From: Bacillota bacterium
GTDB lineage: Bacteria; Bacillota_A; Clostridia; Lachnospirales; Lachnospiraceae
NCBI GenBank assembly: GCA_023407175.1
Contig: JAEYMU010000026.1
Location: forward strand, 54,317-118,316
DNA: 64,000 nt
Direction of reading: 5' to 3'
Below the pieces are notes generated by a model. It worked only from the letters and a program-made list of their open reading frames with translations, did no database searches and was not told the origin of the DNA. Shown in pieces: positions 27,496-36,328 of this stretch. Each line of letters opens with the position of its first letter. Within the stretch, counting starts at the first letter, position 1. The translations under genes and the position numbers were made by a program.

Positions 27496-29913
27496 ATGCA
27501 GGGGAATGTAAAGGAAATTAAAATATCGGTTCGTAATCTGGTTGAGTTTATCCTATGCAGCGGTGATCTCGATAATACAAAGGCCAGGAACGAAGCCGAG
27601 GCCATGCAGGAGGGAAGCAAAATCCACCGTAAGCTGCAAAAGCAGATGGGAGCAAATTATACTTCGGAGGTTTCCCTTAGCATAACTGTTCCGGTGACCA
27701 GGGATGGGATCGATTTTGTTTTGACAATAGAGGGCAGAGCGGATGGAATTATTAACAATCATGTCATCAGGGAGGATTTTGCCGTTTTGATTTATGAGGA
27801 AGAGGAGGAGCCTCCTGAAATCACAGTCGATGAGATTAAAGGAGTTTATATGGAGCTGTCCCATCTGGCAGCCCCGATTGGAGTTCACAGGGCGCAGGCG
27901 ATGTGCTATGCCTATATCTACGCGACAAAAAACAACCTTGCCCGGATTGGAATTCGCATGACCTACTGTAATCTTGAGACGGAGAATCTGAAGTACTTTG
28001 AGGAAACCTTGACCTATGAGGAGCTTCAAGCATGGTTTGAGCAATTGGTATCAGAATATGCAAAATGGGCAGCCTGGCAGATCAAGTGGACAAGGAAGCG
28101 CAACGATGCCATTAAGGAGCTGAAATTTCCCTTTGAATACAGAGAAGGGCAAAAGGACCTCGTGGCCGGTGTCTATAAGACTATTTTGAGAAAGAAGAAG
28201 CTTTTTATCGAAGCGCCCACGGGGGTAGGAAAGACCATATCGACCGTATTTCCTGCGGTTAAGGCGATGGGTGAGGGGCTTGCAGAGAAAATATTTTATC
28301 TTACGGCGAAGACCATAACCAGAACCGTTGCGGAGGATACCTTTCGGCTGCTGGGAGAGAGCGGGCTTGAGCTTAAGACGGTAACAATTACTGCAAAGGA
28401 GAAGGTTTGTATTCTTGATAAGCCTGATTGTAATCCGGGAGCCTGTCCGAGAGCCAAGGGATATTTTGACCGGGTCAATGACGCGGTTTATGAGCTGCTG
28501 ACCAGCGAAAATGATATTTCCCGGGAGCATATCCTGGCGTATGCCGAAAAACACTGTGTCTGCCCCTTTGAGATGGGGCTGGATGTGACCCTTTGGGCGG
28601 ATACCATAATCTGTGATTATAATTATGCCTTTGACCCCAATGTATATTTACGAAGATTTTTTCTAAATGACAGGCAGTGTGATTATATATTTTTGATTGA
28701 CGAGGCCCATAACCTGGTGGACCGGGCAAGAGAAATGTACAGCGCGGTATTGTTTAAGGAAGATTTTCTTGAGATAAAAAAACTGGTCAGGGATAAAGGT
28801 GCAAAGCTTGTCAGACAGCTGGAGCTTTGTAACAATGATCTGCTTAGGATGAAGCGGGAATGTGATGAATTTGAGGTACTGGAGAACATAGACAGCTTTG
28901 TCATGCATCTCCTCAGTCTGATGACGGAATATGAGATATTTCTTCAGGAGGGCTTTATTACGGAGGGCAGGGAGGAAATTCTAAGGCTCTATCTGGATAT
29001 CCGACATTTTCTTAATATGCATGAGCTGCAAAGTGACAACTATACCGTATATACTGATTATGAGCAGGATAGATTCCGTATTAAGCTGCAATGCATGGAC
29101 CCTGCCAGAAATCTGCTTTCCTGTATGAACAAGGGAAGAAGCACCATACTTTTCTCTGCTACCCTGCTTCCGATCAATTACTATATGGAGCAGCTTGGAG
29201 CAGACAAGGAGGATTATGCGGTTTATGCGCCCTCCTCCTTTTTGCCGGAAAATCGGATTATCATGCTGGCTACGGATGTGAGCACCAAATATACACGCAG
29301 GAATGAAAAAGAATATACAAAAATCCTTCGTTATATCAGGGATTTTACAGGAGCAAGGACAGGAAATTACATGGTGTTCTTCCCCTCCTATCAGATGCTT
29401 GAGGAAATCGCGGAGCTTGCGGGGGAGGAGCTTCGAGGACTTGTAATTCAAAGCAGCAGCATGACAGAGGTGGAGCGGGAGGAATTTCTTGAGGCCTTTG
29501 TTGAGGAACCGGCAGAAAGCAGAATAGGCTTTTGTGTTATGGGCGGAATATTCAGCGAGGGAATTGACTTAAAAAATAACCGCCTAATTGGTGCGGTTAT
29601 CGTCGGGACGGGGCTCCCCATGGTCTGCAATGAGCGGGAGCTGTTTCGCGGATATTTTGATGAAAGAAACGGAACAGGCTTTGACTATGCCTATCTATAT
29701 TCCGGAATGAACAAGGTGCTCCAATCGGCGGGCCGGGTAATCCGTACAAAGGAGGACAGAGGTGCCATACTTCTTCTGGATGAACGCTTCACTCAAAAGC
29801 AGTATTACGGCCTGTTTCCCAGGGAATGGTATCCCTTTATCACCGTCACAGTCAATTCAATGAAGCCCTCTCTGGAGGCCTTCTGGAGCTGTGATACTCC
29901 GTATAGAGCTTAA
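27496..29913 (+). CDS. PD-(D/E)XK nuclease fused to Rad3/XPD-type Fe-S helicase
   Basis: An 805-residue protein. Residues ~1-200 look like a PD-(D/E)XK nuclease of the Cas4/Dna2 kind: EGRADGII (near base 27735), then DEIKG (near 27828) and a downstream RAQAMCYAYIY helix. The rest is a superfamily 2 helicase of the DinG/Rad3 group, with APTGVGKT (motif I), LIDEAHNL (DEAH box) and QSAGRVIR (motif VI). Four cysteines, in KVCILDKPDCNPGACPR and HCVCPFE, fit an Fe-S cluster domain. The ATG at 27496 follows CAGGGAG; the upstream extension runs through hairpin repeats and is unlikely to be translated. Probable DNA repair enzyme. Confidence 0.85.
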   Translation: MQGNVKEIKISVRNLVEFILCSGDLDNTKARNEAEAMQEGSKIHRKLQKQMGANYTSEVSLSITVPVTRDGIDFVLTIEGRADGIINNHVIREDFAVLIYEEEEEPPEITVDEIKGVYMELSHLAAPIGVHRAQAMCYAYIYATKNNLARIGIRMTYCNLETENLKYFEETLTYEELQAWFEQLVSEYAKWAAWQIKWTRKRNDAIKELKFPFEYREGQKDLVAGVYKTILRKKKLFIEAPTGVGKTISTVFPAVKAMGEGLAEKIFYLTAKTITRTVAEDTFRLLGESGLELKTVTITAKEKVCILDKPDCNPGACPRAKGYFDRVNDAVYELLTSENDISREHILAYAEKHCVCPFEMGLDVTLWADTIICDYNYAFDPNVYLRRFFLNDRQCDYIFLIDEAHNLVDRAREMYSAVLFKEDFLEIKKLVRDKGAKLVRQLELCNNDLLRMKRECDEFEVLENIDSFVMHLLSLMTEYEIFLQEGFITEGREEILRLYLDIRHFLNMHELQSDNYTVYTDYEQDRFRIKLQCMDPARNLLSCMNKGRSTILFSATLLPINYYMEQLGADKEDYAVYAPSSFLPENRIIMLATDVSTKYTRRNEKEYTKILRYIRDFTGARTGNYMVFFPSYQMLEEIAELAGEELRGLVIQSSSMTEVEREEFLEAFVEEPAESRIGFCVMGGIFSEGIDLKNNRLIGAVIVGTGLPMVCNERELFRGYFDERNGTGFDYAYLYSGMNKVLQSAGRVIRTKEDRGAILLLDERFTQKQYYGLFPREWYPFITVTVNSMKPSLEAFWSCDTPYRA

Positions 29914-29922
29914 GAGAATACG

Positions 29923-30801
29923 CTAAAAATGCAGAGGATGATCCATACCGCGGTAATCTGTGGTCCTTAGAAAGTCCCGTCCGCAGAAGGCACGGTATAT
30001 GGCATTGGTCAGGAAATAGCAGAAGAAGCCAAGGAAGCCTCCTGCCAGGGCATAAATCAGGTCATCAAGGACACAGCGCTCAGGTATGATAAAATATTGC
30101 AGAATTTCAATTAATAGCGGCAGGACAAGCAGCATGGAAAAGCGCAGCAGCCGCTTCTTATTTCTTAATATCAGTCTAAGGTAGAAGCCATAGGGGACAA
30201 AGCTTAGGATACGGCTTGCCAGATAAACAAGAATGTTGCTTAACGGTATATTACCGCTAAGGTAGTCTTGAATTTGAACGGCAAGTATTTCGAAGGGGGA
30301 TAGGAGAAAGGCATCCGAGCCGGTCTCATATGCCCAGGGAAAAGCATTTTTAATAAAGAGGCCATAAATAAGGATTGCCAGGTAAAAAAACAGAAACAAA
30401 AGGCTGCTGCTGCGATAGAAGCCGTTGAATTCCTCCACCTTGGAACCGTAGGAGAGCATGTTCCGGATAAAGCAGTGCAGCATGGGTACCAGCCAGTTTA
30501 TGAGGGCAATTCCGACCATCGTATTTGTATAGGGAAGGAGGGTTTGCACCCTGCCGTAGTAGGTTAAAAATATGATGATAAGACTGATAAATATGGTAAG
30601 AAAGGAATAGTCAAAGCAGATCCGGAAGGAGGCTATCTGCTCAACTAACAGGTGGCAGCAGATTGCACAAACCAGACAGGAAATCCCCCAGATCACAAAA
30701 ATCGGATCGAAAAAGCTGTAAGCAGCAAACTGTAAAAGGATGGTCAGTGTACTTGCTAAAATTACTAAGGACGAAGCCTGTGTTCCGGTGTGCCTTTGCA
30801 T
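29923..30801 (-). CDS. VanZ-like family membrane protein
   Basis: A 292-residue polytopic protein with about seven or eight membrane helices. The C-terminal half matches the VanZ-like pattern: FVPYGFYLRLI, LLIEILQYF and DDLIYALAGGFLGF. VanZ-like proteins are implicated in low-level teicoplanin or lipoglycopeptide tolerance and in envelope functions, without known enzymology. The stop lies only nine bases from the convergent helicase gene. On its own strand it follows the lipid-kinase gene by 18 bases, so these two form an operon. Confidence 0.75.
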   Translation of the reverse strand: MQRHTGTQASSLVILASTLTILLQFAAYSFFDPIFVIWGISCLVCAICCHLLVEQIASFRICFDYSFLTIFISLIIIFLTYYGRVQTLLPYTNTMVGIALINWLVPMLHCFIRNMLSYGSKVEEFNGFYRSSSLLFLFFYLAILIYGLFIKNAFPWAYETGSDAFLLSPFEILAVQIQDYLSGNIPLSNILVYLASRILSFVPYGFYLRLILRNKKRLLRFSMLLVLPLLIEILQYFIIPERCVLDDLIYALAGGFLGFFCYFLTNAIYRAFCGRDFLRTTDYRGMDHPLHF

Positions 30802-30819
30802 GATTTATCCCTACTTTCT

Positions 30820-31746
30820 TTATAATATCATTCGAATCTGCTCTTTGATGCAGTGAACTCTGATATGGGAACATACACTGGGAATTTCACCCTCGGTATG
30901 AACAGAGGTGTTGCTTTCGGTAGTAATTTCGATATCCGTACAGTCGAAGGTTTCTACACCTTTGAATCTGGTATGACTGCCGGTAATAATGGTGGGCAAC
31001 AGTAATAGTGCCTTCGCTCTGCCAAGCCCATGAACAAGACATACACTAAGCTTTCCGTCACAGGGATTTGCCCTGGGGGCCATAACCAGGCCTCCGCCTT
31101 CATATTTGTGTATCATACTGGAAACCATCAGCACCTTTTGATAGGTGCTTTTTTTCATGCCATCTACAATAATGGATGCATTGGTTGGCTTGACCGTAAA
31201 AAGTTGCTTGATTGCAATGGCAAAATATACAAACTTGCCGGCACCAAAGCGGTTTAAACGTTTTTTTAAAGGAGAGGACTGGACCTCATTGCATACATTA
31301 GCATCATAACCGATACCGCTGTTACAGGCAAATTTTCTTGGCGGGGTAACCCCGTCAAAGAAGCTGACCACACCATAATCCAGATATTTGAACCGGGAGG
31401 GCTTTAGGATATGGGCAAGAGCCTGAAGGGGGTCTCTGGGTATCCGAAGGGCTCTGGCAAAATCATTGCTGGAGCCGGAGGGTATATAGCCAAGCAGTAC
31501 CCGGCTAAAATCATCAATTCCATTAATTACTTCATTTAAGGTACCATCCCCACCCAGAACAATTATATTCATGATACCATCGTTCTCGCCGCAAATTTCC
31601 TTTGCAAGCAAAGTGGCATGCCCCATATGCTTTGTAAAGGCTGCTGTGTAGGTTATCTCCTGCTTGTCCAATTCATTTTTAACAGTCCACCAATGACGGA
31701 TTCCCCGCCCGGAACTGGATTTAGGATTGATGATAAAGTGATACAT
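30820..31746 (-). CDS. Diacylglycerol kinase-family lipid kinase (YegS/DgkB type)
   Basis: A 308-residue soluble kinase. The N-terminal catalytic domain has INPKSSSGRG near residue 8, the nucleotide-binding GGDGTLNEV motif and IPSGSSNDFARAL. A C-terminal beta-sandwich carries HTEGE near the end. Homologues phosphorylate diacylglycerol or related lipids to recycle phospholipid head-group carriers. GGAGG six bases upstream of the ATG at 31746 fixes the start; the extended frame to 31788 is unlikely. It heads a two-gene operon with the VanZ-like gene. Confidence 0.92.
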   Translation of the reverse strand: MYHFIINPKSSSGRGIRHWWTVKNELDKQEITYTAAFTKHMGHATLLAKEICGENDGIMNIIVLGGDGTLNEVINGIDDFSRVLLGYIPSGSSNDFARALRIPRDPLQALAHILKPSRFKYLDYGVVSFFDGVTPPRKFACNSGIGYDANVCNEVQSSPLKKRLNRFGAGKFVYFAIAIKQLFTVKPTNASIIVDGMKKSTYQKVLMVSSMIHKYEGGGLVMAPRANPCDGKLSVCLVHGLGRAKALLLLPTIITGSHTRFKGVETFDCTDIEITTESNTSVHTEGEIPSVCSHIRVHCIKEQIRMIL

Positions 31747-32026
31747 ACTTAACCTCCATGCTACCCTTATTTGACATAATATATTCATTTAAAAGCACGC
31801 CTTTGCGCTTTTTGTCAGATGCTAAAAAAGCAGCTCTCAATAACTTAATATTATATGATATGTCATTCCTTGTCAATGTATTAAGAGTTATTTGTACAGG
31901 CACCCATGGTTATAAGCTTCATAATATATATCGTACAGCAAAGGTGTTCATGAATGGACGAAATTATATTCATGACGGGCGAAATATATGACAATAGGCC
32001 GTAAATGGCGGCAGAATGGAGGTATT

Positions 32027-32344
32027 ATGGACAGACGGATGTATCGCGGCAACATGGGAAATAACTGGGGCGGCAGGAATGTTTCTCAATGCAGGCAAAA
32101 TGAGCCTGTATGTGGTGATATCGGCGGCAGGCGAGTTGAGGAAGATATATGTGAGAAACGATACCCTAAGGACACCTGTGAGAAGGAACGGCAGGACGGA
32201 GATTTCGGACGTTTTCCGATTGCAATGTGTTATGTTCCCTGGCAATGCTTCAGGAATCTTTACGAAAATGAATTCGCAGCATTGGCAAACGGAACATTAT
32301 TTAAGGAATTGGATTTAAAATGGTATGGAAGGGGCTGTAAATAA
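32027..32344 (+). CDS. cotJA: Spore coat-associated protein CotJA
   Basis: A 105-residue protein. The C-terminal ~50 residues carry the CotJA domain (FPIAMCYVPWQCFRNLYENE ends at LF-ELDLKW). The N-terminal half is hydrophilic and Cys/Arg-rich and looks specific to this lineage. GGAGG four to five bases upstream fixes the ATG at 32027. It is the first gene of cotJABC, normally expressed in the mother cell under SigE. A candidate SigE-like box (ACAAT near 31991-31995) was seen but is too poor to call. Its stop overlaps the cotJB start by one base. Confidence 0.9.
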   Translation: MDRRMYRGNMGNNWGGRNVSQCRQNEPVCGDIGGRRVEEDICEKRYPKDTCEKERQDGDFGRFPIAMCYVPWQCFRNLYENEFAALANGTLFKELDLKWYGRGCK

Positions 32345-32601
32345 TGGATGCAGGTAACAGAGAAAAATTATTTGCCTATATAGGAGCATCCAGCTTCGTT
32401 TGTGATGAACTCAGACTATTCCTGGATACACATCCAACTGACAGGGCGGCTCTGGAATACTGGGACAAAATCTCGCAGGCAAGAAACGAAGCAGTGATGG
32501 AATATACCAGATGCTACGGACCAATTGAAGCTTATCGTGTAGAAAATGACGACAGCTGGGCATGGGTGGAGGAACCCTGGCCCTGGGAAGGAAGGTGCTA
32601 G
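32344..32601 (+). CDS. cotJB: Spore coat protein CotJB
   Basis: An 85-residue CotJB, with the family features LFLDTHPTDRAALEYW and the C-terminal DDSWAWVEEPWPWEG. It is part of the inner spore-coat CotJ complex with CotJA and CotJC. It is translationally coupled to cotJA (TAATG overlap) and followed by cotJC after five bases. Confidence 0.95.
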   Translation: MDAGNREKLFAYIGASSFVCDELRLFLDTHPTDRAALEYWDKISQARNEAVMEYTRCYGPIEAYRVENDDSWAWVEEPWPWEGRC

Positions 32602-32605
32602 TAAT

Positions 32606-33214
32606 ATGTGGAGCTATGAAAGAAGATTACAGTATCCGGTTAAAATAGAGGAGTGTAATCCCATGCTGGCACAGGTCATCATGAGTCAGTACGGTGGGCC
32701 AGACGGAGAAATTGGCGCTTCCCTGCGTTATTTATCACAGCGCTTTGCAATGCCAAACCGAAAGGTGGCAGGTGTGCTCAATGATATTGGTACTGAGGAG
32801 CTGGCCCATATGGAGATTGTAGGCGCTATCGTCCATCAGTTGACCAGAGATTTGACACCGGAGCAGATTGTGGAAGGCGGCTTCCAGAACTATTATACGG
32901 ACCATACCCTGGGCATATGGCCCCAGTCGGCAGGAGGAATTGCATTTACCGCAACCGCCTTTCAGAGTAAGGGAGACCCGATCACTGATTTGGTAGAGGA
33001 TATGGCAGCAGAACAGAAGGCAAGAACTACCTATGACAATATACTCCGCTTAATTCATGATCATGATGTATGTGACCCGATCAAATTCCTGCGGGAAAGA
33101 GAGATCGTCCATTTCCAGAGGTTTGGTGAAGCCTTAAGAATTATTCAGGATGAACTGGATGCAAGAAACTTCTACGCCTTTAACCCGGCATTCCCGCCGG
33201 ATTTTACAAAGTAA
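32606..33214 (+). CDS. cotJC: Spore coat protein CotJC, manganese-catalase family
   Basis: A 202-residue ferritin-like di-metal protein of the manganese catalase family. Helix ligands are visible as TEELAHMEIV and REREIVHFQRF. CotJC is a structural or protective spore component. It starts at the ATG at 32606 after a GAAGG site. The final 93 bases are duplicated, with four differences, at 35165-35257 beyond the ankyrin gene, which points to a rearrangement at this 3' end. Confidence 0.95.
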   Translation: MWSYERRLQYPVKIEECNPMLAQVIMSQYGGPDGEIGASLRYLSQRFAMPNRKVAGVLNDIGTEELAHMEIVGAIVHQLTRDLTPEQIVEGGFQNYYTDHTLGIWPQSAGGIAFTATAFQSKGDPITDLVEDMAAEQKARTTYDNILRLIHDHDVCDPIKFLREREIVHFQRFGEALRIIQDELDARNFYAFNPAFPPDFTK

Positions 33215-33233
33215 GTGATATGATTTAAGAAGA

Positions 33234-33280
33234 CCATTACATTATGTAGACAGATTGTCTTAATAATGTAATGGCTTTTT
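33234..33280 (+). terminator. Terminator of cotJABC
   Basis: CCATTACATTAT (33234-33245) pairs with ATAATGTAATGG (33263-33274), followed by CTTTTTA. Confidence 0.92.
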
Positions 33281-33348
33281 ATTAATGCTATAAAACAGTT
33301 GATTCATAATTAGATTGTCTAAATTAAAACAAAAATAAGTTGTTACTT

Positions 33349-34974
33349 TTATTTTTGAGCTGCCTCAATATATGCCAAAATCCTCTTACTGCCCTCTGCT
33401 CTTGCTATATCAAGTGTGGTATCATTTCCGCCACTCCAGCCCTCTTTATAATTGACGCTCGCTCCATTGTCAACCAGCAATTTAACCATGTCAAAATATC
33501 CACTTTGAATGGCTTTAGTCAAAGGCCTCGAGTTTTTTGAACCATCGCTACTTACGCCAGCCAAATTGACATCTGCACCTTTTTCAATTAGGTATTTTAC
33601 TACATCTGCTCGATTAAACATTACTGCTGTTGTTAGTGGAGGCGAATACTGGGTTTTTCCGCCATTGACATTTGCGCCATTGTCAACCAAAAATTTAATT
33701 GTGTCAAGGCTAGCAAGGTGTGCAGCACCATCGAGTACAGTGTCGTCATAGCTTTGCGCATTGATGTCAAACTTTTTATCATCCAGTAAATATTTAAGGA
33801 CATCTATCTTGTCATATAGTGCAGCATGAGTCATTGCACCGACCTCTTGCATAGTCGTCAAAGGGTAACTGCTATTGAAAATCCATTTTATCATATCTAC
33901 GTTTCCGTTCTCACAGGCAATTTCCAATGCATTTGGTGCAGTTGTGTCCTCAAAAGTCTGAAATTTTGCGCCAGACTTAAGTAAATATTTCGCTATGTCT
34001 AAGCGATTAAAGCGGATAGCCTTTGTGAGTGCTGTTTTATCATATGGAATACCGGGCTGAGTGGCTTCAAGATTAACTTGTTGGCTGACAAGATATTCTA
34101 CGGTTTCAAGCTTCCCATATTTACTGGCGGTGCTTAGTAGTGTGTCCTCATGCAGACAAGTATTCAAATCTACACCATTGGCCGTCAGTGTTTCTAAAGT
34201 ATTCGCATCGCCAAAAGCCGCAGTCAGAAACTGCACAACTTGTATGTTCTGCTGTTTTATCTTACCAGCATTATATAGCGAGAGCAATCCGTTTGAATCG
34301 CCCAATATTGCGGCCTCGATTTCGGGGTCAAGTCCGGACGGTATGCCCTGAGTTATGAGGCTGTCCAGTACAAGTCGGAGTATAGGCGGGTCACAGTGAC
34401 CATCTGCGAATCCTTCTATAGCACATTTCATTGTTGTAGCAGTTATAGTTGCTCCATGACTTATCAGGTAGTTTACTTTATCTAAATCTCCACTGTCACG
34501 ACAGGCATAATCAAGCGCCGTGAAACCAAGCTTGCCTTTTAAATTAATTTCTGTTCTCTTATCATTAAGTAAGGTTTTATAGCTGTCGTTGTCTTCAGCA
34601 TTTGCATAAGTAATACCTGATTCAGCATTGGCACCTACTGTATACATAAGTATTGAGATACCTTTGCTATCAATGAAATTTGGGTCAGCACCTTTTGAGA
34701 GCAGGTATGCCGGAATAAAGTGTTGCCCGTTTCGAATGGAATACAATAATGGGCTGGCATTTGGGCCAAATCTAAATGAGACCTTATTTACATCAGCACC
34801 AGCCTCGACAGCTTCAATTACCCGCTCGAGGTCATCACTGTAAGCGGTCAACGCATATGTCAGTCCTTTATTTTCGCTTGTAAGAATTGAGCTGATGCTA
34901 CTGCACGATGTGAGTAGCACAATAATCAGAGTCATTATTAACGCAATCGTTATCTTTTTTATACAAATATTCAA
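33349..34974 (-). CDS. Ankyrin-repeat lipoprotein
   Basis: A protein of about 541 residues with a lipoprotein signal (hydrophobic run ending VLLTSC, acylated Cys near residue 24) and roughly a dozen ankyrin repeats across the remainder, shown by recurring forms such as KYLIEKGADVN, KFLVDNGANVN and KLLVDNGASVN. It would sit on the outer face of the membrane. The likely start is TTG at 34974 (or 34977), with GGAG eight (or five) bases upstream; no ATG fits. It is a lone minus-strand gene lying between cotJC and a duplicate of the cotJC end, so acquisition by transfer is likely. Target unknown. Confidence 0.85.
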   Translation of the reverse strand: MNICIKKITIALIMTLIIVLLTSCSSISSILTSENKGLTYALTAYSDDLERVIEAVEAGADVNKVSFRFGPNASPLLYSIRNGQHFIPAYLLSKGADPNFIDSKGISILMYTVGANAESGITYANAEDNDSYKTLLNDKRTEINLKGKLGFTALDYACRDSGDLDKVNYLISHGATITATTMKCAIEGFADGHCDPPILRLVLDSLITQGIPSGLDPEIEAAILGDSNGLLSLYNAGKIKQQNIQVVQFLTAAFGDANTLETLTANGVDLNTCLHEDTLLSTASKYGKLETVEYLVSQQVNLEATQPGIPYDKTALTKAIRFNRLDIAKYLLKSGAKFQTFEDTTAPNALEIACENGNVDMIKWIFNSSYPLTTMQEVGAMTHAALYDKIDVLKYLLDDKKFDINAQSYDDTVLDGAAHLASLDTIKFLVDNGANVNGGKTQYSPPLTTAVMFNRADVVKYLIEKGADVNLAGVSSDGSKNSRPLTKAIQSGYFDMVKLLVDNGASVNYKEGWSGGNDTTLDIARAEGSKRILAYIEAAQK

Positions 34975-35164
34975 CAAATCATCTCCAAAAAAAATCTTCA
35001 GAAGCAAAATACAAATTAACTAAATTAGCCACATAATAATACACTAAATGATTATTGAGATTATTATATATATAATAAACTGTAAAAAATTACAAGTCAA
35101 TAACTTTTACATAATCCATAAATTGTGATTTCGTAAGGGTTATAGCTCACTGCCATCATAACGA

Positions 35165-35257
35165 TTCGGTGAAGCCTTAAGAATGATCCAGGATGAACTG
35201 GATGCAAGAAACTTCTACGCCTTCAACCCGGCATTCCCGCCGGATTTTACAAAGTAG
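35165..35257 (+). pseudogene. Duplicated 3' end of cotJC
   Basis: Ninety-three bases match the end of cotJC (33122-33214) at 89 positions, up to and including the stop codon. Three of the four differences are silent and one changes Ile to Met, so the copy descends from a functional allele rather than from decay. No start or upstream part of the gene is present. It sits just past the ankyrin gene. Confidence 0.9.
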
Positions 35258-35360
35258 GGGCAGTGACGGCGGTAACCTGCAATTGATAAAGGCAAATTAA
35301 TTTCAGTATAAATAAAATAAACTGGCTAAAGTGAAGTTTTAATGAAATTAAAAATAGCTA

Positions 35361-35389
35361 TTGACATAATAAATGACAAATGATAATAT
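35361..35389 (+). promoter_or_regulatory. Promoter of the LPXTG-like surface protein gene
   Basis: A consensus -35 TTGACA (35361-35366), a 17-base spacer and TAATAT (35384-35389). Two LacI-type operators lie immediately downstream. Confidence 0.8.
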
Positions 35390-35393
35390 TAGG

Positions 35394-35468
35394 TTAAACG
35401 TAAAACGTGTACGAAATATACAAACAAAAAAATTGAGCGGGATAAAACATGACACGTTTAACGTAAAA
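35394..35468 (+). promoter_or_regulatory. Paired LacI-family operators
   Basis: TTAAACGTAAAA (35394-35405) and TTTAACGTAAAA (35457-35468), both centred on CG with A/T half-sites, lie 63 bases apart just after the promoter. They resemble GTTTAATGTTAAAC at 45547-45560 in front of the local lacI gene, so the encoded repressor is the likely ligand. Their place downstream of -10 implies repression. Confidence 0.65.
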
Positions 35469-35494
35469 CCAAATAGAAAAGAGGAGGATTTATT

Positions 35495-36163
35495 ATGAAA
35501 AGTTCCATTTTACACAAAAGTATGGTCGCAGTCGTAACAGCAGTACTTCTGATGACAATGATGACAGCAAGTGCCTTTGCTGCAACAACCTATATTGTTA
35601 AGGACGGTGCCTTCCAAAACTCTGGTTTCGTCAATGCAGGAGAAGCAGCAGACGGTTCAATCCAGGGACCGGGAAACTGGACCCAGCTCAATCTTGGTGA
35701 TGCTGCAGTGGATGCTCCTTATCTTCATGTTATAATCAAAGCAGAAGGCGAAGACACAGCAGCAGCCCAGATTGGGGTATCCGATCTGTACACCTTTAAT
35801 TTATCCGATCTGGGTGTTACACTGACTGAAGAATACCAGGACGTGGTGCTTCCGGTAGAGGATAACGGAATTACCTCCCTGTCCTGGATGAACTGCATGG
35901 GACTGGATGGAGGCACAGTTACATATACAATTAAGGACGTTTTCCTTTCCGATGATGCAAACTCATCCTTAACTGCTTCCGTAGAGGATACTGCAACAAC
36001 CACCACCAGTACGGACACAGCAAGTGATACAGCAGCTGATACCGATGCTGCAACACAGACTCCCCAGACCGGTGAAAGCCAGATGGCGGTGTATGCACTC
36101 CTTACAGGAATGGCTGTATGCTTTACAGGTTATGTGCTATTGAAGAAGAAAGAAAGAGTATAA
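35495..36163 (+). CDS. Secreted surface protein with LPXTG-like anchor and CBM-like region
   Basis: A 222-residue protein with a signal peptide (cleavage after ASAFA near residue 29) and a ~120-residue beta-rich domain (YIVKDGAFQ ... YLHVIIKAEGE ... TVTYTIKDVFLSD) that looks like a carbohydrate-binding sandwich. A Thr/Asp/Ala-rich linker, TPQTGES, a membrane helix and the basic tail KKKERV follow. TPQTGE departs from LPXTG only at the first residue, so sortase anchoring is likely but not certain. GAGGAGG precedes the ATG. The two LacI operators in its promoter link it to the sugar locus downstream. Confidence 0.75.
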   Translation: MKSSILHKSMVAVVTAVLLMTMMTASAFAATTYIVKDGAFQNSGFVNAGEAADGSIQGPGNWTQLNLGDAAVDAPYLHVIIKAEGEDTAAAQIGVSDLYTFNLSDLGVTLTEEYQDVVLPVEDNGITSLSWMNCMGLDGGTVTYTIKDVFLSDDANSSLTASVEDTATTTTSTDTASDTAADTDAATQTPQTGESQMAVYALLTGMAVCFTGYVLLKKKERV

Positions 36164-36252
36164 AAGTAATCCTTTACCGGTTTATTACTAATGTAAGATG
36201 TTTATTCTTAATAGTATAATATTAACAGATATGATTCTGGCATGTAGTGCCC

Positions 36253-36283
36253 ATACCATGGAAGTTTGCGGACATGGTATAAT
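36253..36283 (+). promoter_or_regulatory. Candidate promoter/operator of the sugar ABC operon
   Basis: An inverted repeat, ATACCATG (36253-36260) and CATGGTAT (36273-36280), overlaps an extended -10 box (TGGTATAAT, 36275-36283). There is no good -35 box. It differs from the LacI operators, so the ABC operon may answer to another regulator. A second TATAAT lies nearby at about 36214. Confidence 0.35.
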
Positions 36284-36328
36284 ATTTGTGGATAGGGTAG
36301 ATGCAATTATGGAAAGGGAAGGTATATT

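Noticed and set aside
31970..32026. SigE promoter for cotJABC
   Set aside because: The upstream region has only a partial -10-like ACAAT and no convincing -35; it could not be placed with confidence.
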